Shown here one piece after another: positions 10,222 to 21,808 of a DNA stretch of 64,000 bases. The stretch comes from Medakamo hakoo (lineage: Eukaryota > Chlorophyta > Trebouxiophyceae > Coccomyxaceae), in NCBI GenBank assembly GCA_026636295.1, contig CP089450.1, positions 620,001 to 684,000 of the forward strand. The letters are read 5' to 3'. Each line of letters opens with the position of its first letter. Position 1 is the stretch's first letter. Made by a program: the position numbers and the translations under genes. The notes under the pieces were generated by a model. That model was not told the DNA's origin. It saw only the letters and a program-made list of their open reading frames with translations, and did no database searches.

Positions 10222-11619
10222 TCACGCATTCCGGTGGGCGGCGATGGTGCCACCACTGGAGGACCTCCTGCCCAACAGCCGGGCCTTGGTGAACAGGGCG
10301 GCCGCCCACCGCGGGCGGGGCGCGTCGGCGGGCGCGTGCGGCCCGCCTCCATCCGCATCCGCCTCCTTCACGACCGCCCACGGATCACCGCCGACCGCCA
10401 CCCCACGCGCCCGGCGCCAGGCCGCCACACCTGCTGCCGTGCATGCCTGCACGGCTTCCAGCGCGGCCACGCCGCCCGGCCCGCCCACGCGGGCCGCCTC
10501 CAGGTCGAACACGGGCCCCGGCGGGTTGAAGCGCGCCCAGGCGCGGAGCCACCCGTCCATGCCGTCGGCCAGGGCGCGGAAGTACGGGTCGACGGGGCCC
10601 AGGTGGTCCCGCACCGCGGCCGCCAACTCCGCGTAACAGCCCTCGACGGTGCGCGAGCGCAGGCACGCGCGGCCGGGCCCCCGGAAAAAGGACACCATGG
10701 CCTCGCCCCACTGGATGCCTTTAAACTCTTTCACCAGGTTGGCCACCGGGTCCGACGCCCGGGCGTGCCACACGTACGGCGCGCCGGACTTGATGCCCAG
10801 GCCCACGTGGTCGCAGATGACCTTGGCGCACCAGCCCGCCCACATGTCGTCGTACCTGCCCAGCGGCTGGCCCGCGCCCATCAGCCCAAAGTACAGGGCG
10901 GGCCCGACCAGGGCCCGGTCAAAGGCCAGGTTCATGCCGCACATGGGGAAGAGGGCGCCACGTGGCACGGTGGTGACGACGTCCGCCGCATGCCGCCAGT
11001 TGCGCTCGCGGGGTTTGGCCAGGGCCGTCGGCGCGTCGTAGTCCGGGACGTTGAGCCAGAGGCCGTGGCTGATGGCAGTCGGGACGCCGGCCCGCAGCGA
11101 AAACGGGGTGCCGCGCACCCAGTCGGCCCCCGGCGCGAACGGGTCGTACAGCGTGTTGAACCAGTCGGGCGAGGACGGGGTGAGCAGGTTGCGCAGGTGG
11201 AGCGACGGCGCGTCCACGCCCGTGGCGGCGTCGCCCGGCCCCGCGCGCGCCGGGTCCAGGGACGCCGACGGCGCGGGGGCGATCAGGCAGTCGTCGTCCA
11301 GCGTGAAGACGTAGCGCTTGTTCGACACGAGGAAGCCGAAGCACCGGCAGGCGGAGTCGCGGAAGGAGATGCAGGACGCCTCGGGCCCCAGGACCCGCTC
11401 CACGTCGGCCCGGGTGTACCTGTCGTACGAGAAGCCGGGCGGCACGGGGACGGGCGGCGCGACCGGGTCGCCGTCCTGGATGATGATCAGGTGGAAGCGG
11501 GCCAGCAGCGGGCGCCAGGCTTCCAGGAAGTCGAGGGAGCGGATGGTGGGGATGATGACGTCCAGCTCGGCTTCCAAGCCGGGGGGCAGGGAGGCGAGCT
11601 GGTGTGCGCCGGCGGACAT
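10222..11619 (-). CDS. UDP-arabinopyranose mutase (reversibly glycosylated polypeptide)
   Basis: Interconverts UDP-arabinopyranose and UDP-arabinofuranose for cell-wall glycan synthesis; cytosolic or Golgi-face. Single exon, 465 residues, longer than the roughly 360-residue plant RGPs because of inserts and a tail of about 60 residues. Visible family blocks: [20 protein letters not shown] at the N-terminus, [30 protein letters not shown] with the metal-binding DDD motif, [71 protein letters not shown] in pieces, and [21 protein letters not shown]. The reactive Arg of RGP (NGYPFSLR-like site) is present as [11 protein letters not shown] at 11619 chosen; an upstream in-frame stretch to 11874 is low-complexity. 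Confidence 0.92.
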   Translation of the reverse strand: MSAGAHQLASLPPGLEAELDVIIPTIRSLDFLEAWRPLLARFHLIIIQDGDPVAPPVPVPPGFSYDRYTRADVERVLGPEASCISFRDSACRCFGFLVSNKRYVFTLDDDCLIAPAPSASLDPARAGPGDAATGVDAPSLHLRNLLTPSSPDWFNTLYDPFAPGADWVRGTPFSLRAGVPTAISHGLWLNVPDYDAPTALAKPRERNWRHAADVVTTVPRGALFPMCGMNLAFDRALVGPALYFGLMGAGQPLGRYDDMWAGWCAKVICDHVGLGIKSGAPYVWHARASDPVANLVKEFKGIQWGEAMVSFFRGPGRACLRSRTVEGCYAELAAAVRDHLGPVDPYFRALADGMDGWLRAWARFNPPGPVFDLEAARVGGPGGVAALEAVQACTAAGVAAWRRARGVAVGGDPWAVVKEADADGGGPHAPADAPRPRWAAALFTKARLLGRRSSSGGTIAAHRNA

Positions 11620-12169
11620 GTTTGGGGTGTGGGGAGGGGGGCGCGGCGCGCCGGGGTGGAGGGCAGCGTCGGTCGCGCGCCCGCCGCAGCGCGTTTTCCT
11701 GTGTGCGTGAGAGTGGGAGGGAGGCGTGAGGCTGACCTCATTTTTTGCATTCCACTGGGTAGGCCATGTCCCAGAGGCCTTGGAAAGAGGGGAAGCATCA
11801 TGGGCGCGGACAGCCTCAGGCAGGGCGAGCGGCCGGGGGCGCGCTCGCGGAGGAAACGCGGCGCGCGGCGGCAAGCCATAGCTGCGGCGGCGCAGCGGAA
11901 CAATTCGTCGCCGCCGCCGTGCGCAAGCCCCTCTCCTGAGCCTCCTGCCGCCATGAATAAGCGCGCACGCACCCGGAGTCGAGCTCGAGCCTGGTGGACG
12001 GCTGAGGACGAGGGGGCGGGAAGGGGTGCGACGGGGCTTTTGTCGCTGGCTGTCGGCGCGCGAGTGTTTGGACTGAAGACGGCCAGGCGAATGTACACAT
12101 GCACATGTTTACACCCTCCCATCCCATCCCGCCCCCCGCCCGCCGAACGCCAACACCGCCGGCAGGCCC
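11620..12169 (-). other. 550-bp gap upstream of UDP-arabinopyranose mutase
   Basis: Between the mutase start and the ATCase stop, both on minus. No coding region recognised. Holds a TGTAA poly(A)-like signal for ATCase at 12109-12113 (reads TTACA on plus) and otherwise GC-rich sequence that should contain the mutase promoter. Confidence 0.5.
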
Positions 12170-13390
12170 TCACCCCTTCAGCGCCAGCTTCAACAGGGCC
12201 ATGCGCACGTACAGCCCATTCTTGGCCTGGCGAAAGTACGCGGCCCGCGGGTCGGCGTCCACTTCAGAGGCGATGATCTCGTCGACGCGCGGCAGCGGGT
12301 GCATGACTACGGACGCCTTTGGCAGTGCGCCCATCACCCGCCCGTCCACGATGAACTTGCCTCGGGCGGCCTCGTACTCGTCGGGGCGGTCCTGGAACCG
12401 TTCCTTTTGGATGCGGGTCTGGTACAGGACGTCGACCTCGGCGGCGACGGCCCTCAAATCGTCGGCTTCGGTCCACGCCACGCCCCTGTCGTCCAGGTGG
12501 GCTTTGATGTCGTCGCCCATTTTGACGACGTCCGGCGCGACAAACACAAAGGACACGCCCGGAAACATGGCCATGAGGTAGGCCAGCGACCGGGCGGTGC
12601 GGCCGTGCGCCAGGTCGCCGACCAGGGCGACGCGGACGCCGTCGAGGCGGCCCAGCTCGCGGCGGATTGTGTAGACGTCCAGGAGCGCTTGCGTCGGGTG
12701 CTGGCCGGGCCCGTCGCCGGCGTTGATGATGGGGACGGACGCCACGGCCGCGGCGGCGCGGGCGGACCCGGCGGCGAAGTGGCGGAGGACGATGGCGTCG
12801 GCGTAGCCCTCGATGGTGCGGATGGTGTCTGAGGTGGATGGGGGGTGGGATGGTGTTGGATGGGATGGGATGGGATGGGAGCGCGCATGCGAGAGCACAA
12901 CAAACAGCCGCCCCACGCCCCCGCACACGCGGCGCCCGCTCCCCTCCCGCCTCCCACACAAGACACGCGTACCTTCCAGCGTCTCGCCCTTGGCCGCAGA
13001 CGAGTACTCGCCCGCGCTCTCCGTGGACAGCACCGTCCCGCCCAGCCGGGCCATGGCCGACTCGAAAGACAGACGGGTGCGCGTCGACGGCTCGTAAAAC
13101 AGGGTGGACATGACGTACCCGTCCAGCATGCGGGATTCGGGGCTGCCGGGCTTGACCTTCTCCATGGCCTCCGCCGTGTCGAAGATCATGTCCAGCGAGG
13201 ACCGCGAAAACTGCTGGGACTCGACGACGTGCCGGATGGGCAGGTGCGCCCAGTCGCCCGCGATGGACGGGTGGCGCGCGTCCGACGCGGACGCGGCTGA
13301 GACGGCGCGTCGAGGGCGGCGGCGTGGGGCGGCCGGCGGCAGACGACAGGGCGGCGCCGCGGCGCGCGGGCGCGCCATTGCGGGCGTCAT
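12170..13390 (-). CDS. PYRB: Aspartate carbamoyltransferase, organelle-targeted
   Basis: Condenses carbamoyl phosphate with aspartate, the committed step of UMP synthesis; plastidial in plants. Exons 13390-12973 and 12828-12170, intron GTACGC...CAG; 358 residues. The first about 40 residues are Arg/Ala/Pro-rich with no acids, as in a plastid transit peptide. Catalytic blocks are intact: STLFYEPSTRTRLSFESA (carbamoyl-phosphate STRT loop), the lysine loop SSAAKGETLE, the splice-restored EDTIRTIEGYADAIVLRH, INAGDGPGQHPTQALLD, DLAHGRTARSLAYL, and VMHPLPRVDEI near the C-terminus. Being a stand-alone enzyme, not part of CAD, it fits the green lineage. In-frame sequence continues upstream to 13693 but lacks similarity; ATG at 13390 preferred, 13378 possible. 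Confidence 0.95.
   Translation of the reverse strand: MTPAMARPRAAAPPCRLPPAAPRRRPRRAVSAASASDARHPSIAGDWAHLPIRHVVESQQFSRSSLDMIFDTAEAMEKVKPGSPESRMLDGYVMSTLFYEPSTRTRLSFESAMARLGGTVLSTESAGEYSSAAKGETLEGTRVLCGRREGSGRRVCGGVGRLFVVLSHARSHPIPSHPTPSHPPSTSDTIRTIEGYADAIVLRHFAAGSARAAAAVASVPIINAGDGPGQHPTQALLDVYTIRRELGRLDGVRVALVGDLAHGRTARSLAYLMAMFPGVSFVFVAPDVVKMGDDIKAHLDDRGVAWTEADDLRAVAAEVDVLYQTRIQKERFQDRPDEYEAARGKFIVDGRVMGALPKASVVMHPLPRVDEIIASEVDADPRAAYFRQAKNGLYVRMALLKLALKG
12829..12972 (-). repeat. GGATGG/TGGGA repeat inside ATCase intron
   Basis: Pentamer-like GATGG repeats (best at 12836-12880) within the ATCase intron; reads as CCATCC on the transcript, forming part of the pyrimidine-rich intron 3' end. 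Confidence 0.6.
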
Positions 13391-13516
13391 CGCTCTCAGG
13401 CTTTCAATTGCAGGAGTTGAGAGAGAGCGCTCTCTCTTACTCCAGAGAGAGTGATGCACAGCCGGTTTCTTGCAGAGAAAAAACTGGTGGGCGATTTGCC
13501 GCAGGCGCCAGCTCAC
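13391..13516. promoter_or_regulatory. 126-bp shared promoter ATCase / cyclophilin H with 18-bp palindrome
   Basis: Head-to-head start codons 126 bp apart. The centre carries a perfect palindrome AGAGAGAGCGCTCTCTCT at 13420-13437, an orientation-neutral element suited to a bidirectional promoter, followed by another GAGAGAG copy at 13445. Function is inferred only. Confidence 0.45.
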
Positions 13517-14324
13517 ATGGCGACCGCTCCACCTCCCACCGCGGACGGCGGTGGCGTCCAGTGGCACCTGCGCCCGGCCGTGGCGGGCAACCCGGTCGTG
13601 TTCTTCGGTGCGTGGGAGGAGGGGGCGGGTGGTCTCGCTCGCGCCGCCGTCGCCGACCTCTCCGCCACCCGCCTCCTCCCACTCGCGCCTCACTCTCCTC
13701 CGCCCCGCCTACCCAAACACAGACATCACCATCGGCGGCACGCCTGCCGGCCGGGTCCAGATGGAGCTGTTCGCCGACATCGCCCCGAAAACTGCAGAAA
13801 ACTTCCGCCAATTTTGCACGGGCGAGTTCCGGTGCGTGTCGAGTCCTGTTCTTTTTTTTCTGCCTGTTTCCACAGGCGCGCGGGCGCGCGCTCCCAACCC
13901 CACGCCATTCTCACGCCCCCCCAACCATCCACCACCCACCAGTAAAAACGCCCAGCCCGTCGGCTACAAAGGCGCCCCCTTCCACCGCGTCATCCGCGGC
14001 TTCATGCTGCAGGGTGGCGACTTCGTCAAGGGCGACGGCACGGGGTGCACGTCGATATACGGCGCGCGTTTCGCGGACGAGGCCTTCACCGCGACCCACT
14101 CCGGCCCGGGCCTCCTGTCCATGGCCAACTCCGGGCCGGACACCAACGGGTGCCAGTTTTTCATTACGACCGCGCCCGCGCCCTGGCTGGACGGCAAGCA
14201 CGTCGTCTTTGGGCGGGTGCTGGGGGACGGGTTGCTGGCCGTGCGCAAGGTCGAGGCCGTGCCGACGGGCGCGGACAACCGGCCGCGCTTGCCGGTGGTG
14301 ATTGCGGAGTGTGGGGAGATGTGA
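13517..14324 (+). CDS. PPIH: Cyclophilin H (spliceosomal peptidyl-prolyl isomerase)
   Basis: Peptidyl-prolyl cis-trans isomerase associated with the U4/U6.U5 tri-snRNP. Three exons: 13517-13607, 13723-13831, 13943-14324; 193 residues. Joined sequence reads [54 protein letters not shown], then [45 protein letters not shown] and the terminal [10 protein letters not shown]. Active-site residues (Arg of FHRVI, Phe/Met/Gln of FMLQGGDF, Trp of WLDGKH) are all present. The extra [10 protein letters not shown](Y/F)RKN and the GEM terminus are closer to PPIH than to cytosolic cyclophilin A. ATG at 13517 gives a head of family length; an in-frame ATG lies at 13454. Confidence 0.92.
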
Positions 14325-14492
14325 GGGTGTGTGTGTGACAAGCGAGGCCCGGGACGCGTTAGTTTTTCTCCTTTATGTGCGGTTGTCGGGCGTGTGTGTG
14401 TGTGTGTGTGACGGGCGGGCGGGATGGGATGGGGAGCGCGCGCCGTGGGGTCAGAGTCTCATTTTTTGCGGGCGCAAGACTCTTTTTTCGCC

Positions 14493-14962
14493 ATGGCGTC
14501 CGAGCTCTCCAAACTGATAGACGACCAGCTGGTCGCGGCAGGGCAGGTGCGGACGGACTTCAGCTTGCTCGACTAGGGGCGGGTGGGCGGAAAGAGGGGC
14601 GCGCTCGCGTGGCGGCGGCGGGCGCGACAAAAAATGTGCAAGACATCCCGGGCTCTTAACCCCCCCCCCCCGCTCCCCAGGACAAGGCCGATCCCGCCGC
14701 TCGCAAGGTCGCGGCGTTGGCGACCGAAGCCGCGCACGGCCGCCCCTCCCCCTCCTCCACCCGCGTCACCTCGGCCGACGACGACGCCGACGCCGAGTCC
14801 GCGACCGCCTGGTGCGTGGGGCGGCGCGGACTCATCACAGGCGCCGTCACCACCGCCGCCGTCCTGGCCCTCCTCCTCCTGGTGTCCCGGCACGCGGCGG
14901 GCCCGGAAGGCGGGTGGGATGCGGCGGGCTTGGCGCGGTCGCGCAAGGCCGGGCCGCCGTGA
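14493..14962 (+). CDS. Small single-pass membrane protein, unrecognised
   Basis: Not recognised. Two exons, 14493-14546 and 14681-14962 (intron GTGCGG...CCAG), 111 residues. The first exon encodes MASELSKLIDDQLVAAGQ, a short amphipathic helix; the middle is acidic (ADDDADAES) and followed by WCVGRRG and a hydrophobic segment at about residues 73-92 (LITGAVTTAAVLALLLLVSR); the tail is short and basic. One membrane span near the C-terminus with positive charges on both sides suggests a tail- or stop-anchored protein. The splice is supported by clean donor, C-tract plus AG acceptor and frame continuity. It sits between PPIH and the convergent DHFR-TS. Confidence 0.55.
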
Positions 14963-15257
14963 GAGCAGTGGTGTGCGTGTGGGGGGTGGGAGCGGTCCTG
15001 TCGTCTTTTCCTGTCTTCCGGCCCTAGTAGACGTGTGTAGAGAGTTTTTTTCTTTTTTGTTGGTTCATTGCTCTCTGTACACACGGAGGCGCCCGCTCTC
15101 ACACACACACACTCTCTCTCTCCGCACGGCTGCGTGCGCCCTAAAGCCCTACAGGGGCGTGTGTTTCGTCATTCGTTTCATCTCTTGCTCTGCACGTTTT
15201 CTCCCTCCAACCATTCCCTCCATTCCCATCCCATCCAGTTTCCATCCATTTTTCCTC

Positions 15258-17306
<2,049 letters not shown>

Positions 17307-17326
17307 CTTGGGACGCTTGAACTGCG

Positions 17327-17343
17327 AAATTTTTTATTCGAAA
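17327..17343 (-). promoter_or_regulatory. AT-rich element upstream of DHFR-TS
   Basis: On the minus strand reads TTTCGAATAAAAAATTT, 20-37 nt upstream of the ATG. It stands out in about 75% GC surroundings and could be a TATA-like or leader element. Confidence 0.3.
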
Positions 17344-17491
17344 CGCGCCTCCGCGCCGCGAGCAAACTGAACAATGAAGAGGGGAGGGAAGAAAAACCTC
17401 AACCTGGCCCGCTCTCTCTGCGACTCCGCACTTTGCTCTACACGTCCACGCACTGCTTCCTGCTGCTTGGCTGCCTGCTCCTCCTGCCCTC

Positions 17492-18370
17492 TCAAAACTC
17501 AACTCCGCCCTCGCCCTCATCCACCACCCCTGCCGCCGCGGCTTGCACTCGCTGCAGCACCGCCGCCTGCTCCGCGGGCGGCAGCGCCCGGAACGCAAAG
17601 ACGGACTTGTCTCCGATGTCCTCCACAAGCGGCTGCGTGAGGAGCTTGCGCACCACCCAGACCAAGGCCGTGGCGGCGGCCGCGTCGGCCAAAGGCCCCG
17701 CGGCGGAGGGCGCGAGGCCGGACAGGTGGACGAGGGCGGCCGTCGGCAGCAGGGCCGCCAACGCCGCGCACTCGGGCTTGCCGTAGCAAAGCCCTTCCTT
17801 GATGGCCAGGCCCGTGAGGGCGGCCGCCGCGGGTCCGACCGCCCAGACGGAGGACGGGTGGGCCGCGACGACGGCCGGCAGGGCCTCGCCCGGGTGGGAG
17901 AGAGTCAGGAAGGCCGCGCCGGCCACGCCGGCGCCAAACAGGGCGAGCAGCGCTTTTTTGAGGGGGGCGACGTACAGGTGGAGCAGGCTGAGCGACAGGC
18001 CAAAGCCGGCCAGGCCCGCCGCGCACGCCGCGTTCAAGGCGGAGGGGTGGGACGACGCAAAGGCGGCGAGCGGCGGGAGGGTGGCGCACCCCACGGCGGC
18101 GGAGCCGGCCACGACCGCGACCGCCAGCCCCGCCCGGTAAGCGGACACTTCCGCAACGTCGGACGCTTCGACGGTCCAGGGGCCGTACACGCCCTCGTAC
18201 ACGGTGGTGGACGACGGGTCGGTGAAGCGACGCGCGGAGTCGGGTTCGCGGGCGACGGCGGGGGCGTGGGTCGGGCGGCACGCGCGTCGGCGGCGGCGCG
18301 GCGGCCCGGAGAACGCGCGCCGAGCCACGGCAACGCCACCAACCCGCGGCGCAGTAAGCACTCCGCGCAT
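17492..18370 (-). CDS. DUF2301 multi-pass membrane protein, plastid type
   Basis: Family of unknown function shared by cyanobacteria and plastid-bearing eukaryotes. Single exon, 292 residues. The first about 45 residues are Arg/Ala/Pro-rich and look like a transit peptide. The family block TTVYEGVYGPWTVEASDVAEVSAYRAG (in pieces about residues 57-82) is the characteristic short soluble start, followed by about six hydrophobic segments (AVVAGSAAVGCATLPPLAAF, ALNAACAAGLAGFGLSLSLL, ALLALFGAGVAGAAFLTL, VWAVGPAAAALTGLAI, CAALAALLPTAALVHL, DAAAATALVWVVR). The conserved IKEGLCYG motif sits between segments four and five. Probably a thylakoid or envelope protein. Head-to-head (170 bp) with the ADP-ribosylglycohydrolase-like gene. 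Confidence 0.8.
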   Translation of the reverse strand: MRGVLTAPRVGGVAVARRAFSGPPRRRRRACRPTHAPAVAREPDSARRFTDPSSTTVYEGVYGPWTVEASDVAEVSAYRAGLAVAVVAGSAAVGCATLPPLAAFASSHPSALNAACAAGLAGFGLSLSLLHLYVAPLKKALLALFGAGVAGAAFLTLSHPGEALPAVVAAHPSSVWAVGPAAAALTGLAIKEGLCYGKPECAALAALLPTAALVHLSGLAPSAAGPLADAAAATALVWVVRKLLTQPLVEDIGDKSVFAFRALPPAEQAAVLQRVQAAAAGVVDEGEGGVEF

Positions 18371-18540
18371 CGTGCGTCACTAGGGTGTGGGTTGCAGGGA
18401 GGGTGGACGGTGGTGGGACCGTGGCGCACCGTGGTTTTCGCCGGCGAAATTCGTGTGTGACAAGCGCCCGTGAGAGGAAGCGCCCGACATTTTTCGTTTC
18501 GGCGCGCGGCAGCTCGCCAGAGTCACGCCCGCCCGCAGCC

Positions 18541-20236
18541 ATGGCGCCCACCCTGCGCCGCCGCACGCGGCCGGTCGGTGAGGCTGATAAGCCCTCAACC
18601 TCGCCGGCGCGCGAACCCACCCCGAAACGGGCGGCCACCGTCACCGGCCGCGAGGCGAAACCCGCGCCGCGGCGCTCCATCCGTCGCCCGCTGACCCTGG
18701 GCCTCCTGCTCGTCGCTGCTGCGGCCGCGGTCGCGACCTCCTTGCCCAAATGGCGTGCCGCCTTCGACCGCGCCTCCGTCCTTTCAAACTTGCCGTCCTT
18801 CCCAGACGACGGCGGCAACACCGGCCCGGCCGTCATGCCCCCCCGCCAATTCGTCGAACCGACAGGCGGCGCCGTCCCGGCCGACCCGGCCAACCCGACG
18901 GACGCAGAAGTCGCGGCGGCGTTGGGGGAGTTGGGCGAGAAAGCCTTGCCGCGCGTGCCGGCCGGTGCTTCTGGCTACGTCAGCGCGGCGGAACTGGAGG
19001 CGGCGGCCGTGGATGAGGACGCCCTGCGCCCGCGCCTGCGCGCCGCGGTCGTCGGCGCGTTTGTCGCAGACGCCGCGACCGTGGGTGTGCACGGGTAAGG
19101 CGGGAGGCCGGGCGGTTTTTTTCGGAGAGGAGGGGAGGGGAGTGTCTAGGCCTACACGCGCTCACGGAAAGCCTCACCCACACACAAAAACGCAGGGTCC
19201 GCGGCGGTGCCGCCGGCGTCCAGGCCGCCCAGGCAAAGGCCGGCGCGACCACGCCGGCCTTCCTCTCCCCGCCTGCGACACCTTACCCCGTCGAGGCCGG
19301 CGCCTTCTCTGCGCACGCGTACCAAGCCCTCCCACTCCTGCAGAGCATGATGGCCCGCAATGACTTCGATGACGAGCACTATGGTGAGTTGAGTGTATGG
19401 GCGGCGGCGTACCCCCCCCCCCCCCCCCTCCCCCAAAAAACGCAACGCGCTCTCACCCTTTCTATCCATCCATCTCTCCAGTTGCGACCACCATCTCCTT
19501 TTTCAAGCAGACGCCCGGCCACCTACTCCCACTCCCGACCGCCCTCCTGGCCAAGCACGCGGCCGGTGCCAAGCACCCGGACCTGGCCATTCAAGCCGAT
19601 GGCGCTGACGCCCTCCCCAAAATCGCTCCCCTTGTCGCGCGGTTCGGAGGGACGCCGCGCCTGCAGCCCGTGGTGGAGAGCGCGGCGGCCGCGCTGCAAG
19701 CCTCGCCCGCCGCGGTGTCCTGCGCGTCTGCCGCAGCCGCCGTGCTGGAACGCATTGTGGTGTTGGGCGAGGGCGTGAGGGACGCTGTCACCGCCGCGGC
19801 GGCCTCGCCCGCCGTGCCCGTGCCCGGGCGGGCGTGGTTGAAGGCGGGGCTGGAAGCGGCGGACGCGGGCGCGCCCGACCTGGGCGTGAAGGACGACGAC
19901 GACGACTCGGCCCCCGCCGCGCTCGTGTCCGCGGTGGCGGCCGCGGTGGCGCACGACTCCTACGAAGCCGCCGTCTTGGCGGGCGCGGCGCGCGGCGGCG
20001 ACGCGGCGGTGCAGCGGGCGCACCTGGTCGGCGCGTGGCTGGCGGGGCGGGCGGCGGTCGTGGGCGGTGCCGCCGACCCGGCCCGTCCCGACGGCGCGCC
20101 GCCCGCGCCCTGGCGGGAAGCCGCGACGAAGGTGTTGCAGCTGGAGGCCATGACGCACGCGCTACTGTACCAGCGCGGGGCCAGGCTGCCGTTTGCGATG
20201 GCGGGCGAGGAAGTGCCTGGGGCGGAGCCGGCGTGA
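18541..20236 (+). CDS. Membrane-anchored ADP-ribosylglycohydrolase-like protein
   Basis: Crystallin J1/ADP-ribosylglycohydrolase superfamily, whose members remove ADP-ribose from proteins or small molecules using two Mg ions. Three exons: 18541-19094, 19196-19383, 19482-20236; 498 residues. Residues about 1-48 are basic and cytosolic-looking, then one hydrophobic segment (LTLGLLLVAAAAAVATSL). The catalytic-domain start is RAAVVGAFVADAATVGVHG, the algal form of the GxxxGDAxG motif. Downstream, PVEAGAFSAHAYQALPLLQSMM (in pieces) and NDFDDEHY resemble the family segment with G.LSPYGDEAL.LL. The C-terminal half is helical, Ala-rich, with a DDDDD patch. The usual second-metal DDD/NTD cluster is not obvious, so activity is uncertain. 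Family assignment rests on motif pattern only. Confidence 0.6.
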
Positions 20237-20405
20237 AAGAATTGTTTTTGTAGAGCGGGTCCCATGGGGCTGGAGACCTGGGTCCGGGCGGTTGATTGAC
20301 ACGAGAGACAGCGGCGCGTTTGTTCCTCCCATTGCGTGTTGTCCTCTCCGCCGCGGCCCCGCCCCGAGCCGGGGCTCCGCTGGCCCCTCACCCGTCACCG
20401 TCAGC

Positions 20406-21314
20406 ATGCCTGCGATGCGTCGCACCATCGCGGCTGTGCTCACACTCCTGGCGGTGGCGGCGGCGTGCGAGGCGCGGCGCCTGGTCGACGCGGGCGGCGC
20501 ACACGCCCTCGACCACCCTGCCGCGACACCTGCCCCCGCCCCCGCACCGCCGTCGCCGCCTGCCAACGCGACGGACGCCGGCCCCCGCCACCACCGCGCA
20601 GGTCGGTCATCGCCCACCAATGCCACCGCGTCGCCGTCCTTCGACTACTTCCTGTTCGTGCGCCAGTGGGACCCGTCCATCTGCGACGCGATGCAGTGCG
20701 GGCCGCGCAAGCCGTCGGCCGACGCCTTTACGATTCACGGGCTGTGGCCGGAGCGCGCCGATGGGTCGTGGCCGCAGTACTGCGGTCGGCCAGACAGTTG
20801 GACGCCGGCTGACCTGGCGCCGCTCCTGCCGCGGCTCAAAGCGGCGTGGCCGTCCTTTGGCCCGGCCACGCCCGACCCAGACCCCGCGTTTTGGGCGCAC
20901 GAGTGGTTGCGCCACGGCACGTGCGCGGGGCTGGGCGGCGGGCCCCGCACCTTTTTCGAGGCGGTCCTGGGGCTGGACGCCGCCCTGCCGTTGGGCCCTG
21001 CCTTCGCGGCGGCGGGCATCACGCCCGGCGGCGGGGTGAACGCCAGCTTCGCCGTGGCCGACCTGTCGTCCGCCGTCGCGCGCGTCACCGGCTCGCTCCC
21101 CGCCATCCGGTGTGGGCCGCCCCGGTCCCGCGCCCGGGGCGAGCTGGCCGAAGTGTGGGTGTGCTTGGACAAGGCGACGCTGGACGTCATGGACTGCCCT
21201 GCGAATGTGCGGAGGGGAGGGGCGTGCCCGGGTGGGCGGGTGCGGCTGCCGAGCCTCCTCCGGCAGTCTGCAAACAGCAGCAGCGAGCGTGGGGGCGTGG
21301 TAGGCGCGGCGTGA
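20406..21314 (+). CDS. Secreted RNase T2
   Basis: Endoribonuclease of the secretory pathway, vacuole or outside, cutting RNA through 2',3'-cyclic phosphates. Single exon, 302 residues. A signal peptide is clear (basic MPAMRR, then IAAVLTLLAVAAACEA). A Pro/Ala linker precedes the catalytic domain: FDYFLFVRQWDPSIC, CAS I as AFTIHGLWPE with the first catalytic His, and CAS II as FWAHEWLRHGTC with the second His, Glu and Lys/Arg position (Arg here). Cysteine spacing (QYCG, HGTC, VWVCLDK, DCP) fits the family disulphides. An N-terminal extension with NAT and a short Ser/Asn tail suggest glycosylation sites (NAT, NAS, NSSS). Followed by a 3' hairpin at 21388-21411. Confidence 0.93.
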   Translation: MPAMRRTIAAVLTLLAVAAACEARRLVDAGGAHALDHPAATPAPAPAPPSPPANATDAGPRHHRAGRSSPTNATASPSFDYFLFVRQWDPSICDAMQCGPRKPSADAFTIHGLWPERADGSWPQYCGRPDSWTPADLAPLLPRLKAAWPSFGPATPDPDPAFWAHEWLRHGTCAGLGGGPRTFFEAVLGLDAALPLGPAFAAAGITPGGGVNASFAVADLSSAVARVTGSLPAIRCGPPRSRARGELAEVWVCLDKATLDVMDCPANVRRGGACPGGRVRLPSLLRQSANSSSERGGVVGAA

Positions 21315-21387
21315 GGGAGTCGGGGAGGTGAAAGACGAAAAAATCACTCACACCGGGGGGAAGAACATCACACACGCTCACGCACAG

Positions 21388-21411
21388 AGAGCTGTGAGGC
21401 TCACAGTCTCT
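21388..21411 (+). repeat. 3' hairpin after RNase T2
   Basis: AGAGCTGTGAG, loop G, CTCACAG, bulged T, CTCT. An 11-bp stem 74 nt downstream of the stop; candidate 3'-end or stability element. Confidence 0.55.
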
Positions 21412-21724
21412 TCACACGGGGGACGTCACGCACGAAAATAAACCAAAAAAACAGAGGCAGCCCACACCAGGCGGGGGCGCCATTCGGAAAATCACGAGCC
21501 GCGCGCTGCTGCTCCTCCATCCCACCCGCCCCCCACCACACCACCCACGCACTCTTTTTTATCGCCTCACGCCCAAAAACAAGGAAGAATGAAGAATCCG
21601 CCGCCCACCGCCACTCCAGAAGAAGACTAGGCTGCTGCATCCACGCTGCCCACGGGGCGAAAAAGAAAAGAGAAAACTGACGTGCTAGTTTTCGCACCGG
21701 GGGAGCACCGCACGCGCTGTGCCG

Positions 21725-21728
<4 letters not shown>

Positions 21729-21783
<55 letters not shown>
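21729..21783. repeat. (CA)n microsatellite
   Basis: About 27 CA units without interruption, in the 3' flank of the minus-strand gene; likely length-polymorphic. Confidence 0.95.
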
Positions 21784-21784
<1 letters not shown>

Positions 21785-21808
21785 ACCACCCACACCCAAC
21801 CTGTCGCC

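Larger units (their letters stand above)
21315..21808. other. 494-bp convergent gap with (CA)n and a hairpin
   Basis: Tails of RNase T2 (plus) and the 754-residue protein (minus). Less GC-rich than its surroundings, with many A runs; no coding region supported. Contains the hairpin at 21388-21411 and the CA repeat at 21729-21783. Confidence 0.6.

Noticed and set aside
9187-12276. 1029-codon plus-strand open frame over SWP73 end, mutase and ATCase
   Set aside because: Runs through three recognised genes in wrong frame or strand; no family motif.
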